Origin: an uncultured Clostridium sp.
GTDB taxonomy: Bacteria > Bacillota > Clostridia > TANB77 > CAG-508
Direction: 5' to 3'
NCBI GenBank assembly: GCA_947426875.1
Contig: CANEFU010000062.1
Coordinates: forward strand, 1 to 7,084
Length of the DNA: 7,084 nt
The position numbers and the translations under genes are program-made. The notes below the pieces were generated by a model. The model had not been told where the DNA came from, ran no database searches, and saw only the letters and a list, made by a program, of their open reading frames with translations. The first letter of the stretch is position 1; the number at the start of each line of letters is the position of its first letter. Below are positions 1 to 6,050 of this stretch, one piece after another.

Positions 1-71
1 ATAAGTATTATAATGATTAAATTTCTTTTTTTATTTTTTACTATTTTGGCATCTTCTTTTTTATCATTCAT
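1..71 (-). CDS. N-terminus of a probable membrane protein (partial)
   Basis: An open frame starts at the ATG at 71-69 and runs off the left edge after 23 codons. The visible peptide starts MNDKKEDAK, is rich in Lys and Asp/Glu for about 17 residues, and then becomes Leu plus a run of Ile, as expected for a short cytoplasmic tail entering a first membrane segment. An AGGGG motif lies 11 nt upstream of the ATG and an AAAGG abuts it. It is in the same direction as the kinase-like gene, 52 nt after that gene's stop, so the two could be co-transcribed. The function cannot be judged from so few residues. A second ATG 4 nt downstream in another frame closes after 8 codons and was not preferred. Confidence 0.45.
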   Translation of the reverse strand, partial: MNDKKEDAKIVKNKKRNLIIIIL

Positions 72-123
72 CCTTTAAATTTCCCCTTATTTTTGCCTTT
101 TAATTTCTTTTATTTTATAGTTC

Positions 124-681
124 TTATTCTCTTTCTATGTCGCTATTATTTCTTTCTCTCTTTTTAATCTTTTCAATAATTTCTATTGCAATTTGTTTAG
201 GTGTTCTGTTATTACCATACATTGTCATTGTTGCCAATTCCCTATTACATTGACTCATTATAAATTTTTTATTGGTACTATAATCACCTGTAGCTCTTTG
301 TTCCATAATTTGTAAAGATTCTTCTATATTCACTGATGGTAACAACAAAATAATATTGGCAAATTTTTTTAATTCTCTTTTTACTTCATTGAATATTTGT
401 AAATCTTCATAGACAGAATGTCCTGCTCCAAAGTCTACTACTCCTGGTATTCCATCAGCTTCCGCTTTTTCTAGAACCTTTTTTATCATATGTGCATTAT
501 ATTCATCTGCATTTTTAAAATTGTTCATAAAACCAGATTGTTTATCTTGGTTTGCTATAACATCTAAACATAGTCTAGACATCTTAGTAATTTTGTGTAA
601 TTCTTCCGCTACGGTAGATTTTCCTGCTCCCGATGGACCTATTAATAATATACTTCTCTTATATAAGTCATTATTATTCAC
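124..681 (-). CDS. Small P-loop kinase-like protein (shikimate-kinase-like fold), substrate unknown
   Basis: This is a 185-residue protein with a textbook Walker A motif, GPSGAGKST, at residues 15-23, directly after a beta strand (SILLI). An Asp at residue 40 (LCLD), a DFGAGHS stretch at 83-89 placed like the glycine-rich substrate loop of shikimate kinase, a second hydrophobic strand (IILLLPS, about 110-116), a basic lid-like EQR, and a C-terminal TPKQIAIEIIEKI helix all fit the shikimate/gluconate kinase type of nucleotide-binding fold. I do not recognise a specific family, and there is no aro-gene context, so the substrate is open. The start is taken at GTG 681, because a GGGAG sits 8 nt upstream. 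The frame stays open to 786, but that extension would run through or next to the tRNA terminator and has no better RBS. The gene lies downstream of tRNA-Gly on the same strand and has no convincing promoter of its own. Confidence 0.75.
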   Translation of the reverse strand: MNNNDLYKRSILLIGPSGAGKSTVAEELHKITKMSRLCLDVIANQDKQSGFMNNFKNADEYNAHMIKKVLEKAEADGIPGVVDFGAGHSVYEDLQIFNEVKRELKKFANIILLLPSVNIEESLQIMEQRATGDYSTNKKFIMSQCNRELATMTMYGNNRTPKQIAIEIIEKIKKRERNNSDIERE

Positions 682-783
682 TTTTCCTTCTCCCTTCAAA
701 TTCGTCAGACGCTGTTTAACTAATTTAACTATATCATATTTTTTCCATTTTTTCATCAGATTTACCAAAAAGTAACAAAAATA

Positions 784-810
784 CAAAAAAACAACCTTTA
801 CGGTTGCTTT
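784..810 (-). terminator. Intrinsic terminator after tRNA-Gly
   Basis: Read on the minus strand, AAGCAACC (809-802) pairs with GGTTGTTT (796-789) across the 5-nt loop GTAAA, followed by a U-run. It lies 38 nt downstream of the tRNA 3' end and should end the tRNA transcript. Any read-through would reach the kinase-like gene. Confidence 0.75.
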
Positions 811-847
811 ATCAATATTTTCGCCAAAGTGCGACGATTTTACTTAA

Positions 848-921
<74 letters not shown>

Positions 922-931
922 ATTTCTATTT

Positions 932-947
932 TGGTGGAGATGAGGAG
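932..947 (-). repeat. Second copy of the ssrA 3' end (candidate att site, distal)
   Basis: On the minus strand this reads CTCCTCATCTCCACCA, identical to the last 16 nt of the tmRNA gene at 2407-2422 and in the same orientation. It comprises the 3' half of the T-stem, the 3' half of the acceptor stem, the discriminator and CCA. That is the segment duplicated when tyrosine-recombinase elements integrate at tmRNA or tRNA 3' ends. Beyond 16 nt the match is only patchy (18 of 20). A chance 16-mer match in 7 kb is very unlikely. An alternative is the stub of a lost tRNA or tmRNA gene. Confidence 0.65.
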
Positions 948-983
948 GACAATCTTTATTGTTTTAAAAAATTCTAAAAGGTT

Positions 984-1037
984 TTATTTCAAAGCACTTT
1001 CCACCCTTTTTGTATTTTCAAACTTATATGTCGGCAT
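984..1037 (-). CDS. 17-codon mini-ORF with strong expression signals
   Basis: The frame ATG...TAA encodes MPTYKFENTKRVESALK, a basic, soluble peptide with no membrane segment and no recognised family. It is far shorter than ordinary genes, but its signals are good: an AAGGAG RBS at 1051-1046, 8 nt from the ATG, and an extended -10 promoter at 1083-1112. It lies inside the putative ssrA islet, divergent from the aldo/keto reductase and upstream of tRNA-Gly. It could be a genuine small protein, a leader peptide, or the truncated head of a lost gene. Confidence 0.4.
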   Translation of the reverse strand: MPTYKFENTKRVESALK

Positions 1038-1047
1038 TTTATAATCT

Positions 1048-1059
1048 CCTTATATAAGG
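1048..1059. promoter_or_regulatory. 12-bp perfect palindrome overlapping the mini-ORF RBS
   Basis: CCTTATATAAGG is its own reverse complement, and its last four bases on the minus strand are part of the AAGGAG ribosome binding site of the 17-codon ORF. It lies about 17-28 nt after the predicted transcription start, so it could be an operator. A role in hiding the RBS is less likely, since the stem without a loop is weak. Confidence 0.25.
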
Positions 1060-1082
1060 CTCGTATTTGAATTACCTTTTAT

Positions 1083-1112
1083 ATTTTATCACAAAAGACT
1101 TTCTAAAAGCAA
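1083..1112 (-). promoter_or_regulatory. Sigma-A promoter reading towards the mini-ORF and tRNA-Gly
   Basis: On the minus strand, -35 TTGCTT (1112-1107) and -10 TAAAAT (1088-1083) are separated by 18 bp, with an extended TG-N before the -10. The predicted start is near 1076, giving a leader of about 39 nt before the mini-ORF. It is the only convincing promoter between ssrA's terminator region and tRNA-Gly. Confidence 0.55.
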
Positions 1113-1177
1113 TGTTTGTATTGAATTTTTAATATTTTTCTATTTTTCTATAAAATCATTATTTTTCATAATTTTTA

Positions 1178-1186
1178 TGCTATAAT
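1178..1186 (+). promoter_or_regulatory. Extended -10 promoter of the aldo/keto reductase
   Basis: TGCTATAAT is a perfect extended -10 element (TG-N-TATAAT, with the hexamer at 1181-1186). The matching -35 region is weak (only AT-rich hexamers around 1158-1164), as is common for extended -10 promoters. The start should be near 1193, giving a leader of about 29 nt that contains the GGAGG at 1208-1212. Confidence 0.65.
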
Positions 1187-1221
1187 ATTTTTAGTTTCTA
1201 TAAATATGGAGGATAAAATAT

Positions 1222-2091
1222 ATGTTAGCATTAAATCAAATCAATCCAATTGGTATTGGAACCTATCAACTTGATTTAGAAAATAAAGATAAAACTTTAC
1301 AATCTTTATTTCATTCAGTTAATAAAGGACAAAATTTTATGAGTACAAGTCTTTTATATGATAATTATAATGTTGTAAATTTTTTATATAGTTTTTTTCA
1401 ACAAGTAAAAAAAGATAATATTTTTCTTACATGTCATTTAGAACCTTATATTGAAAAAAAGGAAGATGTAGAAAAACAACTAGATGAATATTTAAAACGA
1501 ATGAATATCGATTATGTAGATGCTTTGCAAGTTCATACATCGTATGCATCAAAACTCCCTTTATTAGATACATATGAGGAAATAGATAAATTGGTAAAAA
1601 AAGGGAAAGTCAGATATATTTCTGCAAGTAATACATCTTTTGATGAATTGCAACAAATTCAAAAATACTTTAAACTATATAGTTTTGAAGGCGTTTATAA
1701 TTTAGAGTGTAAATATTATGAAAATATAGGATTAATAGATTTTTGCAAAGAAAACAACATTAAATTCGTATGTTATCAAGCTTTGAGACGAAATAATATA
1801 GCAAAAATGAATTACCCATTTTTAATAGAAATGTCTAATAAATATAACAAAACCCAAAATCAAATATTGCTTAATTGGTTGATAAAAGAAAAACAATTGA
1901 ATACAATAATAAAAGCCAATACCATAGATAATATAGATAGTAATTTGGATTCACTAAATTTTACAATTGAAAATACAGATATAAAAACACTTAATAATTT
2001 TCAAGATGAAAGATTTAATAATATTGAAATCGATTGGAAAAACCAAGGTGGCATTACAATTGATAAATTGGCTAGTCAATTTAAAATTTAA
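1222..2091 (+). CDS. Aldo/keto reductase family protein with degenerate catalytic tetrad
   Basis: This 289-residue protein is close to the normal length for the aldo/keto reductase (AKR) TIM barrel. Family landmarks appear in order: a GIGTYQ-type first strand (11-16), YVDALQVH (98-105), GKVRYISASN (128-137), VYNLECKY (158-165), a late-barrel VCYQALRRN segment and the C-terminal cofactor region IIKANTIDNIDSNLDSL. Canonical AKRs use Asp-Tyr-Lys-His. Here Tyr46 and His105 are kept, but the Asp position of the FDTA motif is Ser41 (MSTS) and the Lys position of the TK motif is Cys71 (LTCH). It may therefore be catalytically altered or inactive while still binding NAD(P). The start is firm: GGAGG lies 9 nt upstream. 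It sits alone between its own promoter and a terminator, inside the putative ssrA islet, which suggests transfer. The family call is confident; substrate and activity are unknown. Confidence 0.85.
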   Translation: MLALNQINPIGIGTYQLDLENKDKTLQSLFHSVNKGQNFMSTSLLYDNYNVVNFLYSFFQQVKKDNIFLTCHLEPYIEKKEDVEKQLDEYLKRMNIDYVDALQVHTSYASKLPLLDTYEEIDKLVKKGKVRYISASNTSFDELQQIQKYFKLYSFEGVYNLECKYYENIGLIDFCKENNIKFVCYQALRRNNIAKMNYPFLIEMSNKYNKTQNQILLNWLIKEKQLNTIIKANTIDNIDSNLDSLNFTIENTDIKTLNNFQDERFNNIEIDWKNQGGITIDKLASQFKI

Positions 2092-2164
2092 CAAATAAAA
2101 CTTATCTGTGTATAATAAGTATAGGAAATGAAACACAGAAATGTGTTGTTACTATAAATTGCTT

Positions 2165-2206
2165 AAGGCACTACATTGTCTGCTAAAACAAAATGTAGTG
2201 TCTTTA
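2165..2206 (+). terminator. Terminator of the aldo/keto reductase gene
   Basis: A 13-bp stem pairs AAGGCACTACATT (2165-2177) with AATGTAGTGTCTT (2192-2204), with one G-T wobble and a 14-nt loop, followed by TTATTTATT. It lies 74 nt after the reductase stop codon. Confidence 0.65.
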
Positions 2207-2267
2207 TTTATTCCTTATTTATCCAAAGAATGTAAAAATTTGTAAATTCGTAATCTTATATAAAATC

Positions 2268-2308
2268 GCAAAAAACAATTAAGAATTTTAATCTTAATTG
2301 TTTTTTTC
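2268..2308 (-). terminator. Bidirectional AT-rich terminator, probably for ssrA
   Basis: AAAAAACAATTAAGA (2270-2284) and its exact complement (2292-2306) form a 15-bp stem with a 7-nt loop and oligo-T on either strand. On the minus strand it is the first clear terminator downstream of the tmRNA 3' end (about 100 nt). On the plus strand it backs up the terminator at 2165-2206. Confidence 0.6.
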
Positions 2309-2406
2309 ATTCAAATACAAGCCCTTAATTTTTTTATTTTAATTAAGCATATATGCTCAATTTTTAATTTCTGTAACTAGCTATTTCAATCCGTTTTTCT
2401 TTATAA

Positions 2407-2762
2407 TGGTGGAGATGAGGAGAGTCGAACTCCTGTCCATAATACTTTCCAAACAGACTTCTACAAGTTTAGTTTATCTTTTTATTTCGTTTTATTCTCA
2501 CCGATAAACAGGTTAAAATAAAATATAGCTTTTTAAAATACCCCCTACTTTAAAAGCAAAAGTAGCTTTGTTTCCCACTCAATATGACACTTTATCTAAA
2601 TATGTGGGCTATCTAGTAAAGCGTAGCCGCAACTTAGGCAGCTAATGCTAATTCGTTATTATCAGCGTTTATATTTAATTTTCCCGTTTTTTTAAGTGGC
2701 CAACGAGAATCCACTACTTGCTATCTATTCTTCTGGTAATATGTCGAAACCATTACATCCCC
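2407..2762 (-). ncRNA. ssrA: tmRNA (transfer-messenger RNA)
   Basis: tmRNA rescues stalled ribosomes by adding a degradation tag (trans-translation with SmpB). The 356-nt gene begins GGGGATG at 2762, followed by the conserved GGTTTCGAC. It ends with a T-arm (AGGAG-TTCGACT-CTCCT), the acceptor strand CATCTCC, A and an encoded CCA at 2409-2407. GGGGATG pairs with CATCTCC with one wobble. The tag frame lies at 2666-2634 and gives ADNNELALAA then TAA, with the usual ALAA end, close to clostridial tags. The mature 5' end is inferred from acceptor pairing. The 3' 16 nt are duplicated at 932-947. Confidence 0.96.
2634..2666 (-). other. tmRNA proteolysis-tag reading frame
   Basis: GCT GAT AAT AAC GAA TTA GCA TTA GCT GCC TAA encodes (A)ADNNELALAA. 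The resume codon is taken as GCT at 2666-2664. Starting one codon earlier (AAC) cannot be excluded. The hydrophobic LALAA end is the ClpXP-type degradation signal. Confidence 0.85.
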
Positions 2763-2774
2763 GTGTACTAATTT

Positions 2775-2803
2775 ATTATACTATATTTATTATAAATTAA
2801 CAA
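2775..2803 (-). promoter_or_regulatory. ssrA promoter
   Basis: On the minus strand, -35 TTGTTA (2803-2798) and a perfect -10 TATAAT (2780-2775) are 17 bp apart. The start falls a few nucleotides before the mature tmRNA 5' end at 2762, leaving a short leader for RNase P to remove. Confidence 0.8.
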
Positions 2804-2836
2804 CATTTATATAGATAATTCCTACAATTTCCAAAA

Positions 2837-3535
2837 TCACATGTTATTTCTAGATACAATTATTAGAAAAATTAGAAGCACAATTATTAATATAATAATA
2901 GCTTGTATATAATTTGTTTTCAGTTCTTTTTCCGTTTCCTTCACTTCACTTTTTATTATTTGTTCTATCTCACTATTTTCTTTCTCTGTTCTAATTGAAA
3001 TATAATTTCTATCTTTCTCCAACTCTGGATTCTCTACTATTCTATTTTTGGTAATAAAATAGTTTATTAATTCTTCGACTTCTCTTTCTTCTACATATGT
3101 ACTTTCACTGTTATGAAAGTGGTTTAAAAAAACTCTAGTCATTTTTTGACGTTTATACGGTAATTCTATAATATAGACTTTGTCATTCTTTAAATACGCT
3201 AATTTTATAAAACTATCTCGTGTTTTAGCTCGTACGCTTAATTTATCCTGATAATATGAAGTTGAATCAAATAAAAATTTCTTTACATTTATTATATTCT
3301 TAATGTTAATTACATATTTTTTATTTCCATGGCTAACATATAAGCTTCCATTTTCAATAATTAGTTTCCAAGAATACCTTTTATACACCATAAAAAGTAC
3401 TAGTAATTCAGCTATAATTAGTAGCATTATCAAATTCCTAGAAGGTATTGCTATACCTATTATAATTGTTGCAAATATAAATACTATTAATAAACCTATT
3501 AAATCTTTTCTTATTTGATTTATATTACTGGTCAA
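2837..3535 (-). CDS. Membrane protein with soluble PH-like middle domain (start probably at 3593, frame-broken)
   Basis: The continuous frame gives 232 residues. Two N-terminal membrane segments (about 12-31 and 34-50) are followed by a soluble region (about 53-165) rich in short beta-strand-like stretches (KLIIENGSLYVS, KKYVINIKNII, KVYIIELPYK). A charged, helical Glu/Lys linker (about 168-207) and a C-terminal membrane segment (about 209-228) complete it. The two-helix plus beta layout resembles YcxB-like or bacterial PH-domain membrane proteins, but no family is assigned. The only start in this frame is a TTG at 3535 with no real RBS. A better start, ATG 3593, with AAAAGGA and a TTGACA promoter, lies upstream but is out of frame across an A8 run at 3555-3548. 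With seven A's the protein would begin MYFNEENDYIMKAKKDKLCL and join this frame. No terminator separates it from the ssrA promoter. Confidence 0.7.
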   Translation of the reverse strand: MTSNINQIRKDLIGLLIVFIFATIIIGIAIPSRNLIMLLIIAELLVLFMVYKRYSWKLIIENGSLYVSHGNKKYVINIKNIINVKKFLFDSTSYYQDKLSVRAKTRDSFIKLAYLKNDKVYIIELPYKRQKMTRVFLNHFHNSESTYVEEREVEELINYFITKNRIVENPELEKDRNYISIRTEKENSEIEQIIKSEVKETEKELKTNYIQAIIILIIVLLIFLIIVSRNNM

Positions 3536-3542
3536 ACAAAGC

Positions 3543-3593
3543 TTATCTTTTTTTTGCTTTCATAATATAATCATTTTCTTCATTAAAATACAT
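3543..3593 (-). CDS. Out-of-frame 5' segment of the membrane-protein gene
   Basis: ATG 3593 is preceded by AAAAGGA with 8 nt spacing and by a well-formed promoter. The frame encodes MYFNEENDYIMKAKKR and stops at TAA 3545-3543, just after an A8 run. Loss of one A, or gain of two, or slippage there, would continue it into the downstream membrane protein. It is most simply the true 5' end of that gene. Confidence 0.5.
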   Translation of the reverse strand: MYFNEENDYIMKAKKR

Positions 3594-3633
3594 AATAACA
3601 TTCCTTTTCGATTAAAATATTAATTCTAATTTT

Positions 3634-3662
3634 AATCTATCATTTTTATCATTGACTGTCAA
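3634..3662 (-). promoter_or_regulatory. Promoter of the membrane-protein gene
   Basis: On the minus strand, a perfect -35 TTGACA (3662-3657) and -10 TAGATT (3639-3634) are 17 bp apart, with an extended TG-N before the -10. The predicted start near 3627 leaves about 34 nt before ATG 3593, which supports that ATG over the TTG at 3535. The -35 lies within an 11-bp inverted repeat, TTGAC-T-GTCAA (3652-3662). Confidence 0.65.
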
Positions 3663-3716
3663 CATATTTTCTATTGTGCATACAATATATAAATATTTTT
3701 TGAAAGGTTGATTATT

Positions 3717-4636
3717 ATGCCCATCGTTTCTACCAATATTTCTTATAATAGTGATATTCTTAGGCAAAATTTAAGTTTACTACTAAGAACCTATCCTTTT
3801 CTAAATGTGCAAACTGTTGGCAATAGTGTTTTAGGAAAGCCTATTTATGTAGTCAAATTAGGTCGTGGTCCAAAAAAGGTATTTTATTCTGCTTCTATTC
3901 ATGCAAATGAATGGATTACGACTCCTGTTTTAATGAAATTCGTGGAGGATTACTGTAGAGCCTATGTTAATCGTTCTAATCTTTATGGCTATTCGATTCG
4001 TAGTCTTTTTAATTCTACCTCAATTTATATCATGCCTATGGTAAACCCAGATGGCGTTGATTTAGTGACTGGTAATCTTGTTGTTAGCTCTCCTAGTTAT
4101 CAAAAAGCTTTACATATAGCTAATCAATTTGCCACTATTCCTTTTCCAGATGGATGGAAAGCAAATATAAATGGTGTGGATTTAAATTTGCAATTTCCTG
4201 CACGGATGGGAAAACGCAAAAAGAATAAAATATGCACAAGGCTTTACTCGGTCCTAGCCCTAGAGATTTTGTAGGATATGGTCCTTTAACAGAGCCAGAA
4301 GCTCTAGCCATTTATAATTTCACTTTGTTGCATGATTTTAGACTCGTAATAGCTTATCATACACAAGGGCAAGAAATCTATTGGCAATTTCAAGACTTTA
4401 ATCCACCAAATAGTCAAGCTATTGGTGAGCAATTTGCTGAAGCAAGTGGCTATGTTCTAGCCAAAACGCCTTACAACTCTAGCTTCGCTGGTTATAAAGA
4501 TTGGTTTATTCAGACATATAATAGACCAGGCTATACGATTGAAGCTGGTATTGGCCAAAATCCCTTACCGATTTCCCAGTTTGATGAAATCTACCGTGAT
4601 AATTTAGGAATCTTGGTTTTAGGTGCTGTTTTATAA
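3717..4636 (+). pseudogene. M14 peptidase, gamma-D-glutamyl-meso-diaminopimelate endopeptidase type, double frameshift
   Basis: The family is zinc carboxypeptidase-fold enzymes that cut the gamma-D-Glu-diaminopimelate bond in peptidoglycan peptides (sporulation or wall recycling). The start is ATG 3717, with AAAGG 9 nt upstream. Translating across the breaks gives about 305 residues: zinc ligands His62 and Glu65 (IHANEW), VNPDGVDL, GVDLNLQFPA, the third ligand His214 (AYHTQG) and the catalytic Glu275 (YTIEAG). No LysM domain or signal peptide precedes the catalytic domain. The frame breaks twice by +1: an extra C at 4203 (between QFPA and GWENAKRIKYAQGFT) and an extra G at 4250/4251 (before PSPRDFVGYGP). 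As written, the first frame stops at 4274. The rest of the gene is intact, so the damage is very recent or is a sequencing error. The family call is secure; whether the gene is dead is not. Confidence 0.85.
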
Positions 4637-4642
4637 TAGTTT

Positions 4643-4690
4643 AAAGAGATGGAAATATGCTTTTTTCCATCTCTTTCTCTTATTTTTTAT
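4643..4690 (+). terminator. Terminator between the converging M14 gene and purA
   Basis: A perfect 13-bp stem pairs AAAGAGATGGAAA (4643-4655) with its complement (4664-4676) across an 8-nt loop, starting 7 nt after the peptidase stop and followed by CTCTTATTTTTTATTT. The symmetric stem can also act on the minus strand for purA, although its U-tract there is poor. Confidence 0.75.
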
Positions 4691-5985
4691 TTAATAATTG
4701 TTCTTTTCTCATCAGCACCTACACCAATATATTTTACAGGTACTCCTGTATATTCTTCAATAAAACGAATGTAATCTTGTGCTTCTTTTGGAAGTTCTTC
4801 AAATGTTGTTGCTCCCTCTGTACTCCAACCACCTTTTAATTCTTGGTAGATTGGCTCACAGTTCTCCTTATCAAGCGGAACATGTTTTATTGTTTCTCCT
4901 TTATATTGGTAACCAACACATACATTGATTTTATCTGCTTTTCCCATCGTGTCTAAATGGTTTACACATAAAGAAGTTAATCCACTTGTATTTTTGGTAT
5001 GCTTTATCATAACTAAATCTAGCCAACCAATTCTTCTTGGTCTACCTGTTGTTGTTCCGTATTCATGTCCCCATTCACGAATAGCATCTCCCATTTCATT
5101 TTTTTGTTCCGTAACAAATGGTCCATTTCCTACTCTTGATGTATAGGCTTTAATTACACCAATTACTTCATTTACTAAAGTAGGTCCTATTCCAGCTGCT
5201 GAAGCTGTTCCACTTGCATTTGGATTAGAAGATGTTGTCATAGGGTAATCTCCATGGTCATTGTCTAACCAGAAAGATTGTGCTCCTTCAATAATAATTA
5301 ATTCATCTTTTTCAATTGCTTGGTCTAATATTGGATGAATATCTGCAATAAATTCTTTTAAAATTTCTTTGTATTTCATGCAATATTCATATTCCTCATC
5401 TGCTGTAATAGAAGGGAATTTTTCTTCTTGGTATACGCCTTTTTCTATTAACTTGTTAGCTTCTGCTACTAAAACATTGTATACTTTAAGATTTTCTGAA
5501 ATTTTGTTTTTTAACCCTGCTTCTTCTAAGAATAAATCATGCATTCTTAAATTAGTACGTCTTGCTTTTTCTTCATAAGTTGTTCCAACTCCTCTTCCTG
5601 TTGTTCCAACTTTTTCAGTTTTTAACATCTCATATAATCTGTCTAATTGTTTATGATGTGGAAATGTAATATGTGTTCTTTCACTTACTACAAAGTTATC
5701 TCTATCTACTTTCACACCAGCAACTTTCATTTGTTGTATTTCTTCTGCTAGCACTTCAAGGTCAGCAACCACTCCTGGTCCAACTACAGAAAGAACTTCT
5801 GGTCTAATAATGGCTGATGGTAATAAATGCATCGCATATTTTTTACCATTAGCTACTACGGTATGACCTGCATTGCTTCCTCCTGTTGCTCTTATTACAA
5901 TGGAAGCATTTTTTGCCTCATAATGAACAGCTCTTCCTTTTCCTTCATCTCCATATTGAAGACCAACAATCATCTTTACAGCCAT
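4687..5985 (-). CDS. purA: Adenylosuccinate synthetase
   Basis: PurA joins IMP and aspartate using GTP to make adenylosuccinate, the first committed step from IMP to AMP, in the cytoplasm. At 432 residues it is full length. Landmarks: GDEGKG (12-17) with catalytic Asp13, GGSNAGHT with catalytic His41, GTTGRGVG (127-134), IEGAQSFWLDNDHG (about 231-244), TSSNPNASG, RVGNGPF, and TTGRPRRIGWLD (311-322). It is a divergent version: the usual KIVDLL after the P-loop is RAVHYEA, GAQGTLLD is GAQSFWLD, and the guanine-contact TKLD is NHLD (341-344). The catalytic pair is intact, so I infer normal activity. The start ATG 5985 has AAGGAG 9 nt upstream. It has its own promoter and no pur neighbours, and converges on the M14 gene. 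Confidence 0.96.
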   Translation of the reverse strand: MAVKMIVGLQYGDEGKGRAVHYEAKNASIVIRATGGSNAGHTVVANGKKYAMHLLPSAIIRPEVLSVVGPGVVADLEVLAEEIQQMKVAGVKVDRDNFVVSERTHITFPHHKQLDRLYEMLKTEKVGTTGRGVGTTYEEKARRTNLRMHDLFLEEAGLKNKISENLKVYNVLVAEANKLIEKGVYQEEKFPSITADEEYEYCMKYKEILKEFIADIHPILDQAIEKDELIIIEGAQSFWLDNDHGDYPMTTSSNPNASGTASAAGIGPTLVNEVIGVIKAYTSRVGNGPFVTEQKNEMGDAIREWGHEYGTTTGRPRRIGWLDLVMIKHTKNTSGLTSLCVNHLDTMGKADKINVCVGYQYKGETIKHVPLDKENCEPIYQELKGGWSTEGATTFEELPKEAQDYIRFIEEYTGVPVKYIGVGADEKRTIIK

Positions 5986-6050
5986 ATTCTTTTTCTCCTT
6001 TTTATCCTATATTTTTTGCTCCATATTGTCGCTTTCATTTTTCCAGTTCG

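Larger units (their letters stand above)
2092..2406. other. Gene-free interval between the reductase and ssrA
   Basis: This stretch has no credible gene. It holds a small GAAA-loop hairpin (AACACA/TGTGTT, about 2130-2145), the terminator at 2165-2206, a second AT-rich terminator at 2268-2308, and a 12-bp palindrome AGCATATATGCT at 2346-2357. The remainder is AT-rich spacer. All of it lies inside the proposed islet. Confidence 0.6.
932..2422. mobile_element. Putative 1.5-kb ssrA-integrated islet without integrase
   Basis: The segment between the two direct 16-bp copies of the tmRNA 3' end (932-947 and 2407-2422) has the form expected of a small integrated element: one copy completes ssrA, the other marks the far end. 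Inside are an AT-rich aldo/keto reductase gene, a divergent promoter with a 17-codon ORF, and two hairpin terminators. No recombinase, excisionase or other mobility gene is visible, so it would be a decayed remnant or need a helper. Removing one repeat unit would place ssrA 10 nt upstream of tRNA-Gly, a natural arrangement. The interpretation is inference; the repeat itself is directly seen. Confidence 0.5.

Noticed and set aside
682..786. Longer start for the kinase-like protein (up to 786)
   Set aside because: The extension reaches the tRNA terminator region and lacks a better RBS. GTG 681 has GGGAG at 8 nt and directly precedes the first beta strand.
1954..2136. A 60-codon minus-strand open frame under the reductase
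   Set aside because: It is antisense to the reductase 3' end, has no RBS and AT-driven composition; it is a shadow.
2088..2206. A small RNA starting at the TATAAT at 2111 and ending at the terminator at 2204
   Set aside because: No -35 or TG-N extension is convincing, and the terminator is already explained by the reductase gene.
3658..3694. A plus-strand promoter for the M14 gene (TACAAT at 3681 or TATAAA at 3688)
   Set aside because: No acceptable -35 lies at 16-18 bp. The TTGACT at 3652 is 23 bp from TACAAT. The gene must have some promoter here but I cannot place it.
4687..5985. PurZ-type (2-aminoadenine, phage Z-genome) synthetase instead of PurA
   Set aside because: The GDEGKG loop with catalytic Asp13 is intact, whereas I recall PurZ enzymes as altered at this Asp. 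There is no phage context.
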